Positions 16,050 through 24,607 of a stretch of 38,228 nucleotides of DNA are shown piece by piece. The notes beneath the pieces were generated by a model that saw nothing but the letters and a program-made list of their open reading frames with translations, was not told the DNA's origin and searched no databases. The DNA comes from RGIG1668 sp045124495 (GTDB taxonomy: Bacteria; Bacillota; Clostridia; Lachnospirales; Lachnospiraceae): contig JBGVLX010000145.1 of assembly GCA_045124495.1 (NCBI GenBank), positions 1 to 38,228 of the forward strand, in the 5' to 3' direction. Within the stretch, counting starts at the first letter, position 1; every line of letters begins with the position of its first letter. The translations under genes and the position numbers were made by a program.

Positions 16050-16658
16050 ATGATTGCATATATTAATGGAATGTTAGAAGGAGTTATGAACGACCAGATC
16101 ATCGTAGAAGCATATGGTGTTGGTTATTATATAAAGGTCCCTCAGACGGTGATTCAAAAATTACCGAATTTACATGAAAAAATTAAAATATTTACCCATC
16201 AGTATGTTAGGGAGGATGAACTGAGTCTTTTTGGTTTTACTACTCTTGAGGAGCTTAATGTGTTTGAATTGCTGATTACTATCAATGGAATCGGACCGAA
16301 GGCGGCATTGTCCATTCTTTCTTCCTTTACAGTGGATGAGTTCAAGATTGCTGTTATGAGTCAGGATGCAAAGACACTGACGAAAGCTCAGGGAATTGGA
16401 TTAAAAGGGGCACAAAGGATCTTAATTGAATTAAAGGATAAGATTTCTTTCTCTTTTGGAGAAGAGGAGAATAGTGTTATGGATGGAAAAGGAAATGTTT
16501 CTGCTTCGGGCTCAGACAGTATAAATGATGCCATCATGGCAATGGTTTCTTTGGGATATTCCAATACAGAAGCATTCCGGGCGGTAAATGCAGTAAAGGA
16601 TAAGGAGAGTTTATCTGCAGATGCCTTAATTAAAGAAGCATTAAAAAAGGCATTGTAA
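16050..16658 (+). CDS. ruvA: Holliday junction branch migration protein RuvA
   Basis: DNA-binding subunit of the RuvAB complex that moves Holliday junctions during recombinational repair. The 202-residue chain from the ATG at 16050 has the OB-fold opening MIAYINGMLE, the family stretch FTHQYVREDELSLFGF, two helix-hairpin-helix regions (LLITINGIGPKAALSIL and LTKAQGIGLKGAQRI), a flexible linker and the C-terminal RuvB-binding domain with AMVSLGYSNTEAFRAV. A TTG at 16038 is in frame, but GGAGG at 16039-16043 is the ribosome site for 16050. RuvB follows after 116 bases. Confidence 0.97.
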   Translation: MIAYINGMLEGVMNDQIIVEAYGVGYYIKVPQTVIQKLPNLHEKIKIFTHQYVREDELSLFGFTTLEELNVFELLITINGIGPKAALSILSSFTVDEFKIAVMSQDAKTLTKAQGIGLKGAQRILIELKDKISFSFGEEENSVMDGKGNVSASGSDSINDAIMAMVSLGYSNTEAFRAVNAVKDKESLSADALIKEALKKAL

Positions 16659-16774
16659 AAGAAATCAGCTTATTGTAAAACCGTCAAAGACTTAAAGAAT
16701 CGATACAAGGAAAGAAATGGAATATTATAGGTTTTGCAATGAACTGATAAGATAAATGATAAAGAGGAAAAACG

Positions 16775-17779
16775 ATGAAAAGTGATAGAATGATTTCTAC
16801 AGAATTTATGGAAGAGGATATCAAAATTGAAAATAAGTTAAGGCCTCAGTTACTTTCGGATTATGTTGGACAATCTAAGGCAAAAGATAATTTGAAGATA
16901 TTTATCGAAGCGGCGAAGAATCGTGGGGAAGCATTGGATCATGTATTACTATACGGCCCGCCGGGGCTTGGAAAAACTACTTTAGCCGGGATTATTGCCA
17001 ATGAAATGGGTGCGAATTTAAAGATTACTTCCGGTCCCGCCATTGAAAAGGCAGGGGATTTGGCTGCGATATTAAATAATCTGTCGGATTCGGATGTTTT
17101 ATTTATTGATGAAATACATCGTTTAAACAGACAGGTGGAGGAAGTGCTTTATCCTGCCATGGAAGACTATGCTATTGATATTATAATCGGGAAAGGGGCT
17201 GCTGCAAGGTCCATTCGTCTGGATTTGCCGAAATTTACCCTTGTAGGCGCTACTACCAGGGCAGGTATGCTGACAGCACCATTAAGAGACCGATTTGGTG
17301 TGGTAAACCGGTTAGAATTTTACACTTTGGAAGAATTAACTAAGATTATCATTCGAACTGCCGCATTGTTAAATGTAACCATTGACGAACAGGGAGCAGT
17401 GGAAGTGGCAAAACGTTCTCGAGGGACTCCAAGACTTGCAAATCGGTTGTTAAAAAGGGTGAGAGATTTTGCACAGTTAGAAAACCAGGGACATATTGAT
17501 TTGTTTATTGCCAAGGAAGCCTTGGACCGGTTGGAAGTGGATTCTTTAGGCCTTGATCATATTGACCGGCTGATTATTCAGACTATGGTTCAGAAATTTA
17601 TGGGAAAACCGGTTGGGTTGGATACCCTGGCTGCAGCCATAGGTGAAGATTCCGGTACCATTGAAGAAGTATATGAACCTTATTTAATTCAAAATGGCTT
17701 AATTGAAAGAACTCCAAGGGGAAGAGTAGCCACAAAGGCCGCTTATGATCATTTTGGATATGCTTATGATAAAGAATAG
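16775..17779 (+). CDS. ruvB: Holliday junction branch migration ATPase RuvB
   Basis: AAA+ motor that drives branch migration with RuvA. The 334-residue protein has the Walker A motif GPPGLGKTT (Lys67), Walker B FIDEIHR (Asp112, Glu113), sensor 1 GATTRAG, the arginine-finger segment APLRDRFG and a C-terminal winged-helix domain with TPRGRVAT. AGAGG at 16763-16767, seven bases upstream, supports the start. It is in the usual order after ruvA, and zapA follows within 20 bases. Confidence 0.98.
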   Translation: MKSDRMISTEFMEEDIKIENKLRPQLLSDYVGQSKAKDNLKIFIEAAKNRGEALDHVLLYGPPGLGKTTLAGIIANEMGANLKITSGPAIEKAGDLAAILNNLSDSDVLFIDEIHRLNRQVEEVLYPAMEDYAIDIIIGKGAAARSIRLDLPKFTLVGATTRAGMLTAPLRDRFGVVNRLEFYTLEELTKIIIRTAALLNVTIDEQGAVEVAKRSRGTPRLANRLLKRVRDFAQLENQGHIDLFIAKEALDRLEVDSLGLDHIDRLIIQTMVQKFMGKPVGLDTLAAAIGEDSGTIEEVYEPYLIQNGLIERTPRGRVATKAAYDHFGYAYDKE

Positions 17780-17797
17780 GTTTTGGAGGGAATGATG

Positions 17798-18211
17798 ATG
17801 GAAAAAAAAGAGATGCAGGTTATCATTAATAAAAAACAATATACATTATGTGCTGCCGAGTCGGAAGAATACATTCAAAAAGTTGTTTCGTATTTAAATC
17901 GTAAATTTGATGAAATGAATGAAAATCCAGGATTTGAAAAAATGGCTATGGATTATCAGAATATTATGGTTTCTGTTAATATTGTGGATGAATATATGAA
18001 AATGAAAGAGAAACTTTCATTATATGAGGCTGAAATGAAAGAAAAAGATAAGATTATCTTTGATTTACGCCATGAAAATATTGATATAAAACTGAAGGAA
18101 GAAACTTCGAAAAAACTGGCAGACCAATATAAAGCAGAAGTAAAGTCACTGCAAAAAGAAGTAAAGAAATTAAATGAGGGCCAGATTGAGTTTAAATTCA
18201 TGGAAGACTAG
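17798..18211 (+). CDS. zapA: Cell division protein ZapA
   Basis: Promotes bundling of FtsZ filaments at the division site. The 137-residue protein has the N-terminal ZapA head (MQVIINKKQYTLCAAESEEY followed by a stretch ending in KVVSYLNRKFDEM) and a long C-terminal coiled coil (about residues 60-130, rich in Lys/Glu heptads). Three consecutive ATG codons occur at 17792, 17795 and 17798; TGGAGGG at 17784-17790 gives the best spacing to 17798. It follows ruvB closely and probably shares its transcript. Confidence 0.88.
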   Translation: MEKKEMQVIINKKQYTLCAAESEEYIQKVVSYLNRKFDEMNENPGFEKMAMDYQNIMVSVNIVDEYMKMKEKLSLYEAEMKEKDKIIFDLRHENIDIKLKEETSKKLADQYKAEVKSLQKEVKKLNEGQIEFKFMED

Positions 18212-18224
18212 TGGATGGTATAAC

Positions 18225-18296
18225 ATGGTTGGTATGTTTGAGGATATCAGACACCAGAATCTGTTGGAAGAATTATGGAGGTTTAGGGGAATATGA
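18225..18296 (+). CDS. Possible 23-residue ORF overlapping the U32 gene start
   Basis: An ATG at 18225 opens a 23-codon frame, MVGMFEDIRHQNLLEELWRF plus three residues, ending in a TGA that overlaps the next gene's ATG (ATGA at 18293-18296). The ribosome site is weak. It might only couple translation from zapA to the U32 gene. No family is recognised, and it may be chance. Confidence 0.25.
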   Translation: MVGMFEDIRHQNLLEELWRFRGI

Positions 18297-20746
18297 ATAT
18301 GGAGAAAAAAATAGAAGTATTAGCGCCCTGTGGCTCCTTTGAAGCACTAGAGGCGGCAATTTTTTCCGGGGCAGATGCGGTATATCTTGGGGGAGATAAG
18401 TTTGGCGCAAGGGCTTATGCATCTAATTTTAATCAGGAAGAATTAATCCGGGCATTAAATTTTGTTCATTTGCATGGAAAGAAATTATATCTTACGGTGA
18501 ATACATTATTGAAAGAATCAGAAACCGGGGATTTATACGAATATCTGAAAAAACCATATGAACACGGACTGGATGCAGTAATCGTGCAGGATTTAGGTGT
18601 GGCTTCCTATGTGAGAAAGTATTTTCCGGAAATGGATTTGCATATCAGTACACAGGCTACAGTAACAGGGGTATCATCGGCCTTGCTTATGAAATCCTTG
18701 GGTGCAAGCCGTATCGTACCTGCAAGGGAACTTTCTTTTGAAGAAATTCGTGCAATCAAAGAGGCTACAGGTCTGGAAGTGGAAGTTTTTGTTCATGGAG
18801 CCTTGTGTTATTGTTATTCCGGACAATGTCTGCTTAGCAGTATGATAGGTGGAAGAAGCGGGAACAGAGGGCGATGTGCACAACCTTGCCGTCTTCCTTA
18901 TCAGGCTTTTGACGAGAAGGGAATGATGAGCAAAGAGAAAGAACCTTATCTTTTAAGTCCGAAAGATTTATATGGTCTGGAAAACTTAGATAAATTAATT
19001 CAGGCAGGGGCGGATTCTCTTAAAATTGAAGGACGGATGAAAAAGCCGGAGTATGTGGCCTTGGTTACCAGCAAATATCGAAAATATGTGGATCAGTATG
19101 AAAAAACGGGAAAAATCCATGTTTTGGCGGAAGACAAGCAGGAATTGATGGATATTTATAATCGTGGTGGTTTTACAGATGGATATTTTGAAAATCATAA
19201 CGGCAAAGATATGATGTCCATGGAAGTGCCGAATCATATTGGTGTTTATGTGGGTAGCATCGAGAAAATGAATAAGAACCAGATTGGTTTTCGGCCACGG
19301 GTAAAGATTGAAAAACAGGATGTATTTACCATAAAGGCACGGTCCAAAGAGGTTACTTTAACTTCACCGATTTCCACGGAAGCTTTTGATTTTTTATGGC
19401 TGAATGCCATGAATCTGAAGGAATTAAAGGTAGGAGATAAGATTTATCGAACCAGAAATAATATGTTGGTACAAAAAATTAACACCCTTCTTGAATCTCA
19501 TAAAAAAAATCAATGCAGGGTAAAGGCAGTCTTTCTTTTAGGAAAACCGGCTGTTTTTGAATTGGAATATCAGTGTATTAAAGTAAAGATTGAGGATTTT
19601 ATTGTTGAAAGGGCAAATCATCTGCCCACTACGAAAGATGAAGTAATGGATTTGATAAATAAAACCGGTAATTTAAACTTCGAGTTTTCGGAGATTGAGG
19701 TTGAACTGTCAGAGAATGTCTTTATTCCTAAAAAATTTATAAAACAGCTAAGAAATCAGGCGGTACTTGCTCTTGAAGAAAAAATATATGAATCACATGC
19801 AAGGTGTTTGCGGGAAAGATATTCTTTAAGAGATTCTTTCCATGAGAAAATAGAAAATGTAGCAGAAGAGGTTCAAAGAAAAGTCCATACTGAAAAAGAA
19901 TATGATGTGGAGAAACAAGGGAATTCTACTGAGGAGCCTGTGCAAGTTCTTTCTGTAAAAGTAAGGACAAGGGAACAGTTAGAAGCAATCCTTCCGATAA
20001 AGGAAGTGAAAAAAGTATATGTGTCTTATGAATTGGTGTTAAGAAATAAAAAGTGGTTTTTGGAATTTGATCATAATGTAGGAAATAAGGCATGGTATCT
20101 TGCACTTCCGGAGATAATACGTAAAAAGGACGAAATATTGTTAGAAGAACTTCTTGGGTTTATGGACAAGTTCGATGGAGTGCTTGTGGAAAATACGGAA
20201 GAAATCGGATATCTGCGGGATCGAAATTATCATAAAAAAATAGTATATGGTGCTTTTTGTTATCAATATAACAAGTTAGCATTTAAATATCATAAGGATA
20301 TATTTGAAGATGCGTTATCTACTTTTCCTTATGAGTTAAATAAACAGGAAATGAAGGAACTGCCGGTTGAGGAATATGAAATGGTAGTATATGGATTGCT
20401 GCCATTAATGAAATCTGCACAATGTGTGAAAAAAAATACCAAAGGCTGCAGAAAAATTCCGGAAGAATTATATTTGAAAGATCGTAAAAACGAAAATATG
20501 TTGGTATTACCAATGTGTGAGTTTTGTTTTAATCTGGTTTTTAACAGTAAACCTCTTATGTTGTTGGATCAGGGGGATTATTTTACAAAAAACAGGATCA
20601 CAAAATATCGTTTAGAGTTTAACAACGAATCATTAAAGCAGGTAAAAGAAATTGTAAATTGTGCCATTCAGGGACTTTTATATCATAAAAAATTTGATTT
20701 TAAAGGGGAATATACCCGGGGTCATTTTAACAGAGGAGTAGAATAG
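18293..20746 (+). CDS. Peptidase U32-family protein, RlhA-like
   Basis: An 817-residue member of the U32 family with a long C-terminal extension. In E. coli, the related RlhA (YdcP) is needed for hydroxylation of a 23S rRNA cytidine, and other members act in tRNA hydroxylation; these work with prephenate and an iron-sulfur cluster rather than as proteases. The N-terminal barrel starts EVLAPCGSFEALEAAIFSGA. The U32 signature around residues 165-200 holds FVHGALCYCYSGQC, then SSMIGGRSGNRGRC and QPCR, with Cys172, Cys179, Cys195 and Cys199 as likely cluster ligands. The C-terminal half resembles the DUF3656 region of RlhA. Alternative start at 18299 has slightly better spacing to AGGGGA (18285-18290). 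The exact RNA target is inferred from family only. Confidence 0.85.
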   Translation: MNMEKKIEVLAPCGSFEALEAAIFSGADAVYLGGDKFGARAYASNFNQEELIRALNFVHLHGKKLYLTVNTLLKESETGDLYEYLKKPYEHGLDAVIVQDLGVASYVRKYFPEMDLHISTQATVTGVSSALLMKSLGASRIVPARELSFEEIRAIKEATGLEVEVFVHGALCYCYSGQCLLSSMIGGRSGNRGRCAQPCRLPYQAFDEKGMMSKEKEPYLLSPKDLYGLENLDKLIQAGADSLKIEGRMKKPEYVALVTSKYRKYVDQYEKTGKIHVLAEDKQELMDIYNRGGFTDGYFENHNGKDMMSMEVPNHIGVYVGSIEKMNKNQIGFRPRVKIEKQDVFTIKARSKEVTLTSPISTEAFDFLWLNAMNLKELKVGDKIYRTRNNMLVQKINTLLESHKKNQCRVKAVFLLGKPAVFELEYQCIKVKIEDFIVERANHLPTTKDEVMDLINKTGNLNFEFSEIEVELSENVFIPKKFIKQLRNQAVLALEEKIYESHARCLRERYSLRDSFHEKIENVAEEVQRKVHTEKEYDVEKQGNSTEEPVQVLSVKVRTREQLEAILPIKEVKKVYVSYELVLRNKKWFLEFDHNVGNKAWYLALPEIIRKKDEILLEELLGFMDKFDGVLVENTEEIGYLRDRNYHKKIVYGAFCYQYNKLAFKYHKDIFEDALSTFPYELNKQEMKELPVEEYEMVVYGLLPLMKSAQCVKKNTKGCRKIPEELYLKDRKNENMLVLPMCEFCFNLVFNSKPLMLLDQGDYFTKNRITKYRLEFNNESLKQVKEIVNCAIQGLLYHKKFDFKGEYTRGHFNRGVE

Positions 20747-20756
20747 GGGTGATGGA

Positions 20757-22178
20757 ATGCTTCGTATCGTTAGTTTAGGGGCTCATTATACGATGATATT
20801 AGTGGTACTCTTTTATGCATTTTTAGCACTGTCATCAATTGGGTTTGATGATAATAAGACCATGATATTTAAGAGAAAACTGCAAAAGTCTTTAATTCTT
20901 GTTTTTCAGTTTTTTTGTTTTTTTACTTTGTATCTTCAGCTAAAAGAAATAAAGATTGTTTCTATTTATATCAGTCTGCTGGGACTTACTATATTTTATC
21001 CGCTATTAATGAATGTTTTTTATCCTAAGAGACAGAAATTTTTAGAGAATCATTTGTTGTTTTTTTATTCCATTGGGATTGTGGTTTTATGTAGACTAAA
21101 GGAAAGTATGGCATTAAAACAGTTTTTGATCGGTGCGGTGGGATTGCTTTTATTTTCATTTCTTCCGGCACTGATATCAAAATGGAAAATGATAGAATAC
21201 TTAGGAGGAATCTATGCCATAGTGGGAATGGCATTACTTTCGTTGGTCTTTTTTGTCGGAGTTAATTTAAATGGTGCTTCAAACTGGATTAAGATTGGCC
21301 CGATTACATTACAGCCATCAGAATTTGTTAAGATTCTTTTTGCTTGTTGTCTGGCCTCGTTATTAAGGAAAGAGACCTCTTTTGTAAATGTTTTTAAGAT
21401 TGCAATGATTAGTGGTATGCATGTTTTGGTTCTTGTGGCCGAAAAAGATTTAGGTGGAGCTTTTTTGTTCTTTTTGGTGTTTTTGATGACAGTATTTATT
21501 GCAACAAATAATTATATTTATTTTTTTGGGGGACTGATTGGTGTCATTGTTATAGTTGCTCTTTTTTATCAAATGTTTTCTGACAGCTTTTTTTCTCATG
21601 TTAAAGTCAGAATGTTGGCATGGAAAGAACCGTTTTCCTACATTGACAATGAGGGATATCAAATCTCCCAGTCCCTTTTTGGAATTGGAACGGGAGGATT
21701 TATTGGATTTGGTTTAGGAAAGGGCCTCCCATCTAAAATTCCCTATGCTGAAACGGATTTTGTTTTTTCGTCCATATGTGAGGAAATGGGAGGAATTATA
21801 GGAATTTGTCTGATATTGGTAGAAATTAGTTTTTTCTTTGTGGGATTACATCTTGCTATGAAAATGAAGAAAAAATTCCATAAAAATCTTGCAGTAGCTT
21901 TGTTGCTGTCTTATCAGATTCAGGTAATGCTGAATATTGGGGGAGTTACGAAATTTATACCATCTACCGGTGTTACTTTGCCTTTTATCAGTTATGGTGG
22001 AAGTTCGTTACTAAGCAGCATTATTTTGTATTATTTTCTGCAGGGATTAACATTGATTTATGATAAAGAGGTGAAGGAGTATGAAGAAGAACAAAGACGA
22101 TATCAGGAACAAAAAAATAGAGAGCAGGAAGAAGAAAAAATCAAAAAAACAGGACGAATTCAGTGCCCAAGAATATGA
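20757..22178 (+). CDS. SEDS-family peptidoglycan glycosyltransferase (FtsW/RodA/SpoVE type)
   Basis: Polytopic membrane enzyme that polymerises lipid II. The 473-residue protein has about ten to twelve membrane segments. SEDS landmarks include NGASNWIKIGPITLQPSEF, AEKDLGGAFLFFLVF, GYQISQSLFGIGTGGFIGFG, ETDFVFSSICEEMG with the conserved catalytic Asp region, and STGVTLPFISYGGSSLL near the C-terminus. AGGGGTG at 20745-20751 lies five bases before the ATG. The charged cytoplasmic tail (about residues 440-473) is encoded by DNA that also encodes the N-terminus of the following penicillin-binding protein in another frame. Whether it serves elongation or division cannot be told; the paired class B PBP is its likely partner. 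Confidence 0.92.
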   Translation: MLRIVSLGAHYTMILVVLFYAFLALSSIGFDDNKTMIFKRKLQKSLILVFQFFCFFTLYLQLKEIKIVSIYISLLGLTIFYPLLMNVFYPKRQKFLENHLLFFYSIGIVVLCRLKESMALKQFLIGAVGLLLFSFLPALISKWKMIEYLGGIYAIVGMALLSLVFFVGVNLNGASNWIKIGPITLQPSEFVKILFACCLASLLRKETSFVNVFKIAMISGMHVLVLVAEKDLGGAFLFFLVFLMTVFIATNNYIYFFGGLIGVIVIVALFYQMFSDSFFSHVKVRMLAWKEPFSYIDNEGYQISQSLFGIGTGGFIGFGLGKGLPSKIPYAETDFVFSSICEEMGGIIGICLILVEISFFFVGLHLAMKMKKKFHKNLAVALLLSYQIQVMLNIGGVTKFIPSTGVTLPFISYGGSSLLSSIILYYFLQGLTLIYDKEVKEYEEEQRRYQEQKNREQEEEKIKKTGRIQCPRI

Positions 22179-23625
22179 GGATAAGTTTCAAAGGGAAAAA
22201 GAAGAAAATATAAAATTAAATCAGCCAATCTGGTTTGTGACTTATGTGTTTTCAGGTGTTTTTCTTCTTTTGATCATATATATGGTTAAATTTATTGGAT
22301 ATGATGCTAAGTCTGTGATTTCTAACACCTATAATAAAAGGACAGACCTGTTGGCGGAAGATGTTATCAGAGGGGATATTCTTACTTCGGATGAGAAAAT
22401 TATCGCAACTACATTGGTTGGAGAGGATGGTCAGGAACTTAGAAGTTATCCCTATGGAAGTCTTTATGCCCATGTAGGTGGATATCTTGCAAATGGCAAA
22501 TCCGGTCTGGAATTATATTCTAATTACTATTTATTAAGCAGTCATGCAAATATTTTTGACAGAATTAGTCAGACTTTGTCTTCTGAGAAATATCAGGGAG
22601 ATCAGGTTATCACTACCATTGATTCAAGATTGCAACAGGCTTGCTATGATGCATTAGGAGATTCTAAAGGTGCCATTGTGGTATTAGAACCGGATACCGG
22701 AAAGATACTTGCCATGGTTTCAAAACCGGATTATGATCCGAATGAGATAGAAGCGATATGGCCTTCCATTGTTGAGGAAGAGGAATCAAATTCTGTATTA
22801 CTAAATCGTGCTTCCTGTGGGAAATATCCACCAGGTTCTACCTTTAAGGTCATTACAGCTTTGGAGTTTATCCGGGAAAATCGGAATTATGCGGAATATG
22901 TTTATGACTGTACAGGAACCGGAATTTTTCAAAGTGTATCCATTCAGTGTGCAAATGGAACGGCACATGGAGAGGTGGATTTGACCGATGCTTTAGCATA
23001 TTCATGTAACGGATATTTTGTTTCTGCAGGTCTTACTTTGAATCAGGATAAACTAAAACAGCTGACAAAGGATTTTTACTTTGAAGAAGAAGTAAGTTTT
23101 GAACTACCTTATATAAAAAGCCGTTATTATCTTGATGCTTCCACAGATCGTAGCCTGATACCACAGACGGTATTTGGCCAAGGGGATACTACAATCTCAC
23201 CACTTCATAATGCTATGATTTATGCCACGATTGCAAATGGAGGGGTTATGATGCGTCCGTATCTGATTGACCATGTAGAGAGTGTGGATGGTTCTATCGT
23301 AAAAAAATTCTCTTCTAATATATTAGCAAAACCTATTACAGCTCAGGAGGCAGAGGTGTTATGCGAAAGTTTGAAAGGGGTTTGTGATTATGGAACCGGT
23401 AAAGCCCTTAGCAACGTTTCCTATGATGTGATTGGAAAGACGGGAACGGCCCAATATGGTACTTTGGGAAAGGAACATGGGTGGTTTGTGGGATATTCGA
23501 ATCCTGAGAACCCGGATATCGTGGTAAGTATCCTGGTGGAAGATGTAGGAACCGTGGGAGTCTATCCTGTTAACTGTGCAAAAAAAATATTTGATACCTA
23601 TTATGAGATAAAGGAAAAATCGTGA
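22081..23625 (+). CDS. Class B penicillin-binding protein (transpeptidase)
   Basis: Cross-links peptidoglycan outside the membrane, likely as partner of the SEDS polymerase upstream. The 514-residue chain has a lysine-rich cytoplasmic head (1-48), one membrane segment (about 50-72), a short dimerisation region, and a transpeptidase domain with SxxK as STFK (Ser253, Lys256), SCN (308-310) and KTG (453-455). The pedestal region is short compared with PBP2/PBP3 of E. coli. AGAGGTG at 22067-22073, seven bases before the ATG, supports this start even though it lies 98 bases inside the upstream gene. Confidence 0.93.
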   Translation: MKKNKDDIRNKKIESRKKKKSKKQDEFSAQEYEDKFQREKEENIKLNQPIWFVTYVFSGVFLLLIIYMVKFIGYDAKSVISNTYNKRTDLLAEDVIRGDILTSDEKIIATTLVGEDGQELRSYPYGSLYAHVGGYLANGKSGLELYSNYYLLSSHANIFDRISQTLSSEKYQGDQVITTIDSRLQQACYDALGDSKGAIVVLEPDTGKILAMVSKPDYDPNEIEAIWPSIVEEEESNSVLLNRASCGKYPPGSTFKVITALEFIRENRNYAEYVYDCTGTGIFQSVSIQCANGTAHGEVDLTDALAYSCNGYFVSAGLTLNQDKLKQLTKDFYFEEEVSFELPYIKSRYYLDASTDRSLIPQTVFGQGDTTISPLHNAMIYATIANGGVMMRPYLIDHVESVDGSIVKKFSSNILAKPITAQEAEVLCESLKGVCDYGTGKALSNVSYDVIGKTGTAQYGTLGKEHGWFVGYSNPENPDIVVSILVEDVGTVGVYPVNCAKKIFDTYYEIKEKS

Positions 23626-23648
23626 TGTGATGTTTGAAGCGTAATATA

Positions 23649-23691
23649 TTGGTTTCTGTATGTAAATTCGCTTCGTGAAGCTTAAAACCAA
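23649..23691. promoter_or_regulatory. Nested inverted repeat downstream of the PBP gene
   Basis: TTGGTTT (23649-23655) pairs with AAACCAA (23685-23691), and GCTTC/GAAGC (23670-23674, 23677-23681) pairs inside. No T-run follows. Confidence 0.4.
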
Positions 23692-23711
23692 CTTCTGAAT
23701 CATACTATTAC

Positions 23712-23738
23712 GTAACCCGACAGCAAGTGTCAGGTTAC
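23712..23738. promoter_or_regulatory. GTAACC/GGTTAC hairpin
   Basis: GTAACC-C-GACA (23712-23722) pairs with TGTC-A-GGTTAC (23728-23738) apart from one C/A mismatch, around a five-base loop. It lies about 55 bases before the Nudix promoter and has no poly-T tail. Confidence 0.45.
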
Positions 23739-23791
23739 TGAGTGAATAGTAACAATGGTAACATAAATCTGTGTTTTAAGAAAAGTTTTAG

Positions 23792-23820
23792 TTGAAATAC
23801 CTTGATAAAAAATGTATACT
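23792..23820 (+). promoter_or_regulatory. Sigma-A promoter of the Nudix gene
   Basis: TTGAAA (23792-23797), 17 bases and TATACT (23815-23820). It predicts a start near 23827 and a leader of about 70 bases containing a GTGGC/GCCAC inverted repeat and a seven-codon frame, MIECTRH, at 23837-23860. Confidence 0.65.
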
Positions 23821-23895
23821 AAAAGAAAGAGGTGGCATGATTGAATGCACCCGCCACTAAGGTCTTAATAAGGCCAAGCATTGGAGGAATTGCAA

Positions 23896-24348
23896 ATGAT
23901 TGAAGCAACGAGCTGTGGTGGTGTGGTAATTTTCAGAGGGAAAGTGTTACTTTTGTACAAAAACTACAAAAATAAATACGAAGGATGGGTTCTTCCTAAG
24001 GGAACCGTGGAAGATGGCGAAGAGTTTAAAGAGACTGCGATTCGCGAAGTGAGAGAGGAAACCGGTGTGAGTGCCTCTATCATTAAATATGTTGGAAGAA
24101 GTCAATATTCCTTTAGTACGTCAATTGATGTAGTATCGAAGGATGTTCATTGGTATCTCATGATGGCTGACAGTTATTATAGCAAACCACAAAGGGAAGA
24201 ATACTTTTTAGACTCAGGTTATTATAAGTTTCATGAAGCATATCATTTGTTGAAATTTCCGAATGAGAAACAGATTCTGGAAAAGGCATATGCAGAATAT
24301 GTTGACTTGAAACGCAGTAACTTGTGGGGAAGTAAAAAATATTTCTAA
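23896..24348 (+). CDS. Nudix hydrolase
   Basis: Hydrolyses a nucleoside diphosphate linked to another group (substrate not known). The 150-residue protein has a Nudix box GTVEDGEEF followed by KETAIREVREETGV, with the REVREE metal-binding glutamates intact. The preceding WVLPKG matches the usual entry to the box. GGAGG at 23883-23887 lies eight bases before the ATG at 23896; an in-frame TTG at 23881 would place that site inside the gene and is rejected. The overall layout resembles small diadenosine polyphosphate or RNA-cap type Nudix enzymes, but this is a guess. It has its own promoter, and tRNA-Leu follows. Confidence 0.85.
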   Translation: MIEATSCGGVVIFRGKVLLLYKNYKNKYEGWVLPKGTVEDGEEFKETAIREVREETGVSASIIKYVGRSQYSFSTSIDVVSKDVHWYLMMADSYYSKPQREEYFLDSGYYKFHEAYHLLKFPNEKQILEKAYAEYVDLKRSNLWGSKKYF

Positions 24349-24354
24349 AAAAGA

Positions 24355-24383
24355 TTGACATTTGCTATTATAGTTGGTATAAT
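24355..24383 (+). promoter_or_regulatory. Consensus sigma-A promoter of tRNA-Leu, inside a palindrome
   Basis: TTGACA (24355-24360), 17 bases and TATAAT (24378-24383) match the consensus at all twelve positions. The spacer and both inner edges form half of a perfect 15-bp inverted repeat (24358-24372 with 24378-24392, loop GTTGG). Confidence 0.85.
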
Positions 24384-24404
24384 AGCAAATGTTGATGAAA
24401 ACTT

Positions 24405-24487
24405 GCGGATGTGGCGGAATGGCAGACGCAGCAGACTCAAAATCTGCCGGGGGTGACTTCGTGAGGGTTCGAGTCCCTCTATCCGCA
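24405..24487 (+). tRNA. tRNA-Leu, anticodon CAA
   Basis: An 83-base class II tRNA. The acceptor stem is GCGGATG with TATCCGC (one G-U pair), with A as discriminator base. The anticodon stem GCAGA/TCTGC encloses the loop CTCAAAA, so the anticodon is CAA, reading UUG. The long variable arm after CTGCC and the T-loop GGTTCGAGTCC are typical of tRNA-Leu. CCA is not encoded. A consensus promoter lies about 22 bases upstream and a strong terminator follows. Confidence 0.95.
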
Positions 24488-24492
24488 CTAAG

Positions 24493-24527
24493 AGCCAAAA
24501 ATCTTATGATTTTTGGCTTTTGTTTTT
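24493..24527 (+). terminator. Rho-independent terminator after tRNA-Leu
   Basis: AGCCAAAAATC (24493-24503) and GATTTTTGGCT (24508-24518) form a perfect 11-bp stem with loop TTAT, followed by a T-rich tail. Confidence 0.9.
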
Positions 24528-24561
24528 ATTATGAAAATTCATAAACAAAGAAGCAAAAAAG

Positions 24562-24578
24562 TGCCTGGTGAACAGGCA
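24562..24578. promoter_or_regulatory. TGCCTG/CAGGCA hairpin upstream of the zinc-finger gene
   Basis: TGCCTG (24562-24567) and CAGGCA (24573-24578) enclose loop GTGAA, about 17 bases before the GGAGGGG ribosome site. The same stem sequence occurs before cheR (13925-13943). Confidence 0.4.
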
Positions 24579-24607
24579 TTGTCATAAAAGATAACGGAGG
24601 GGTTTCT

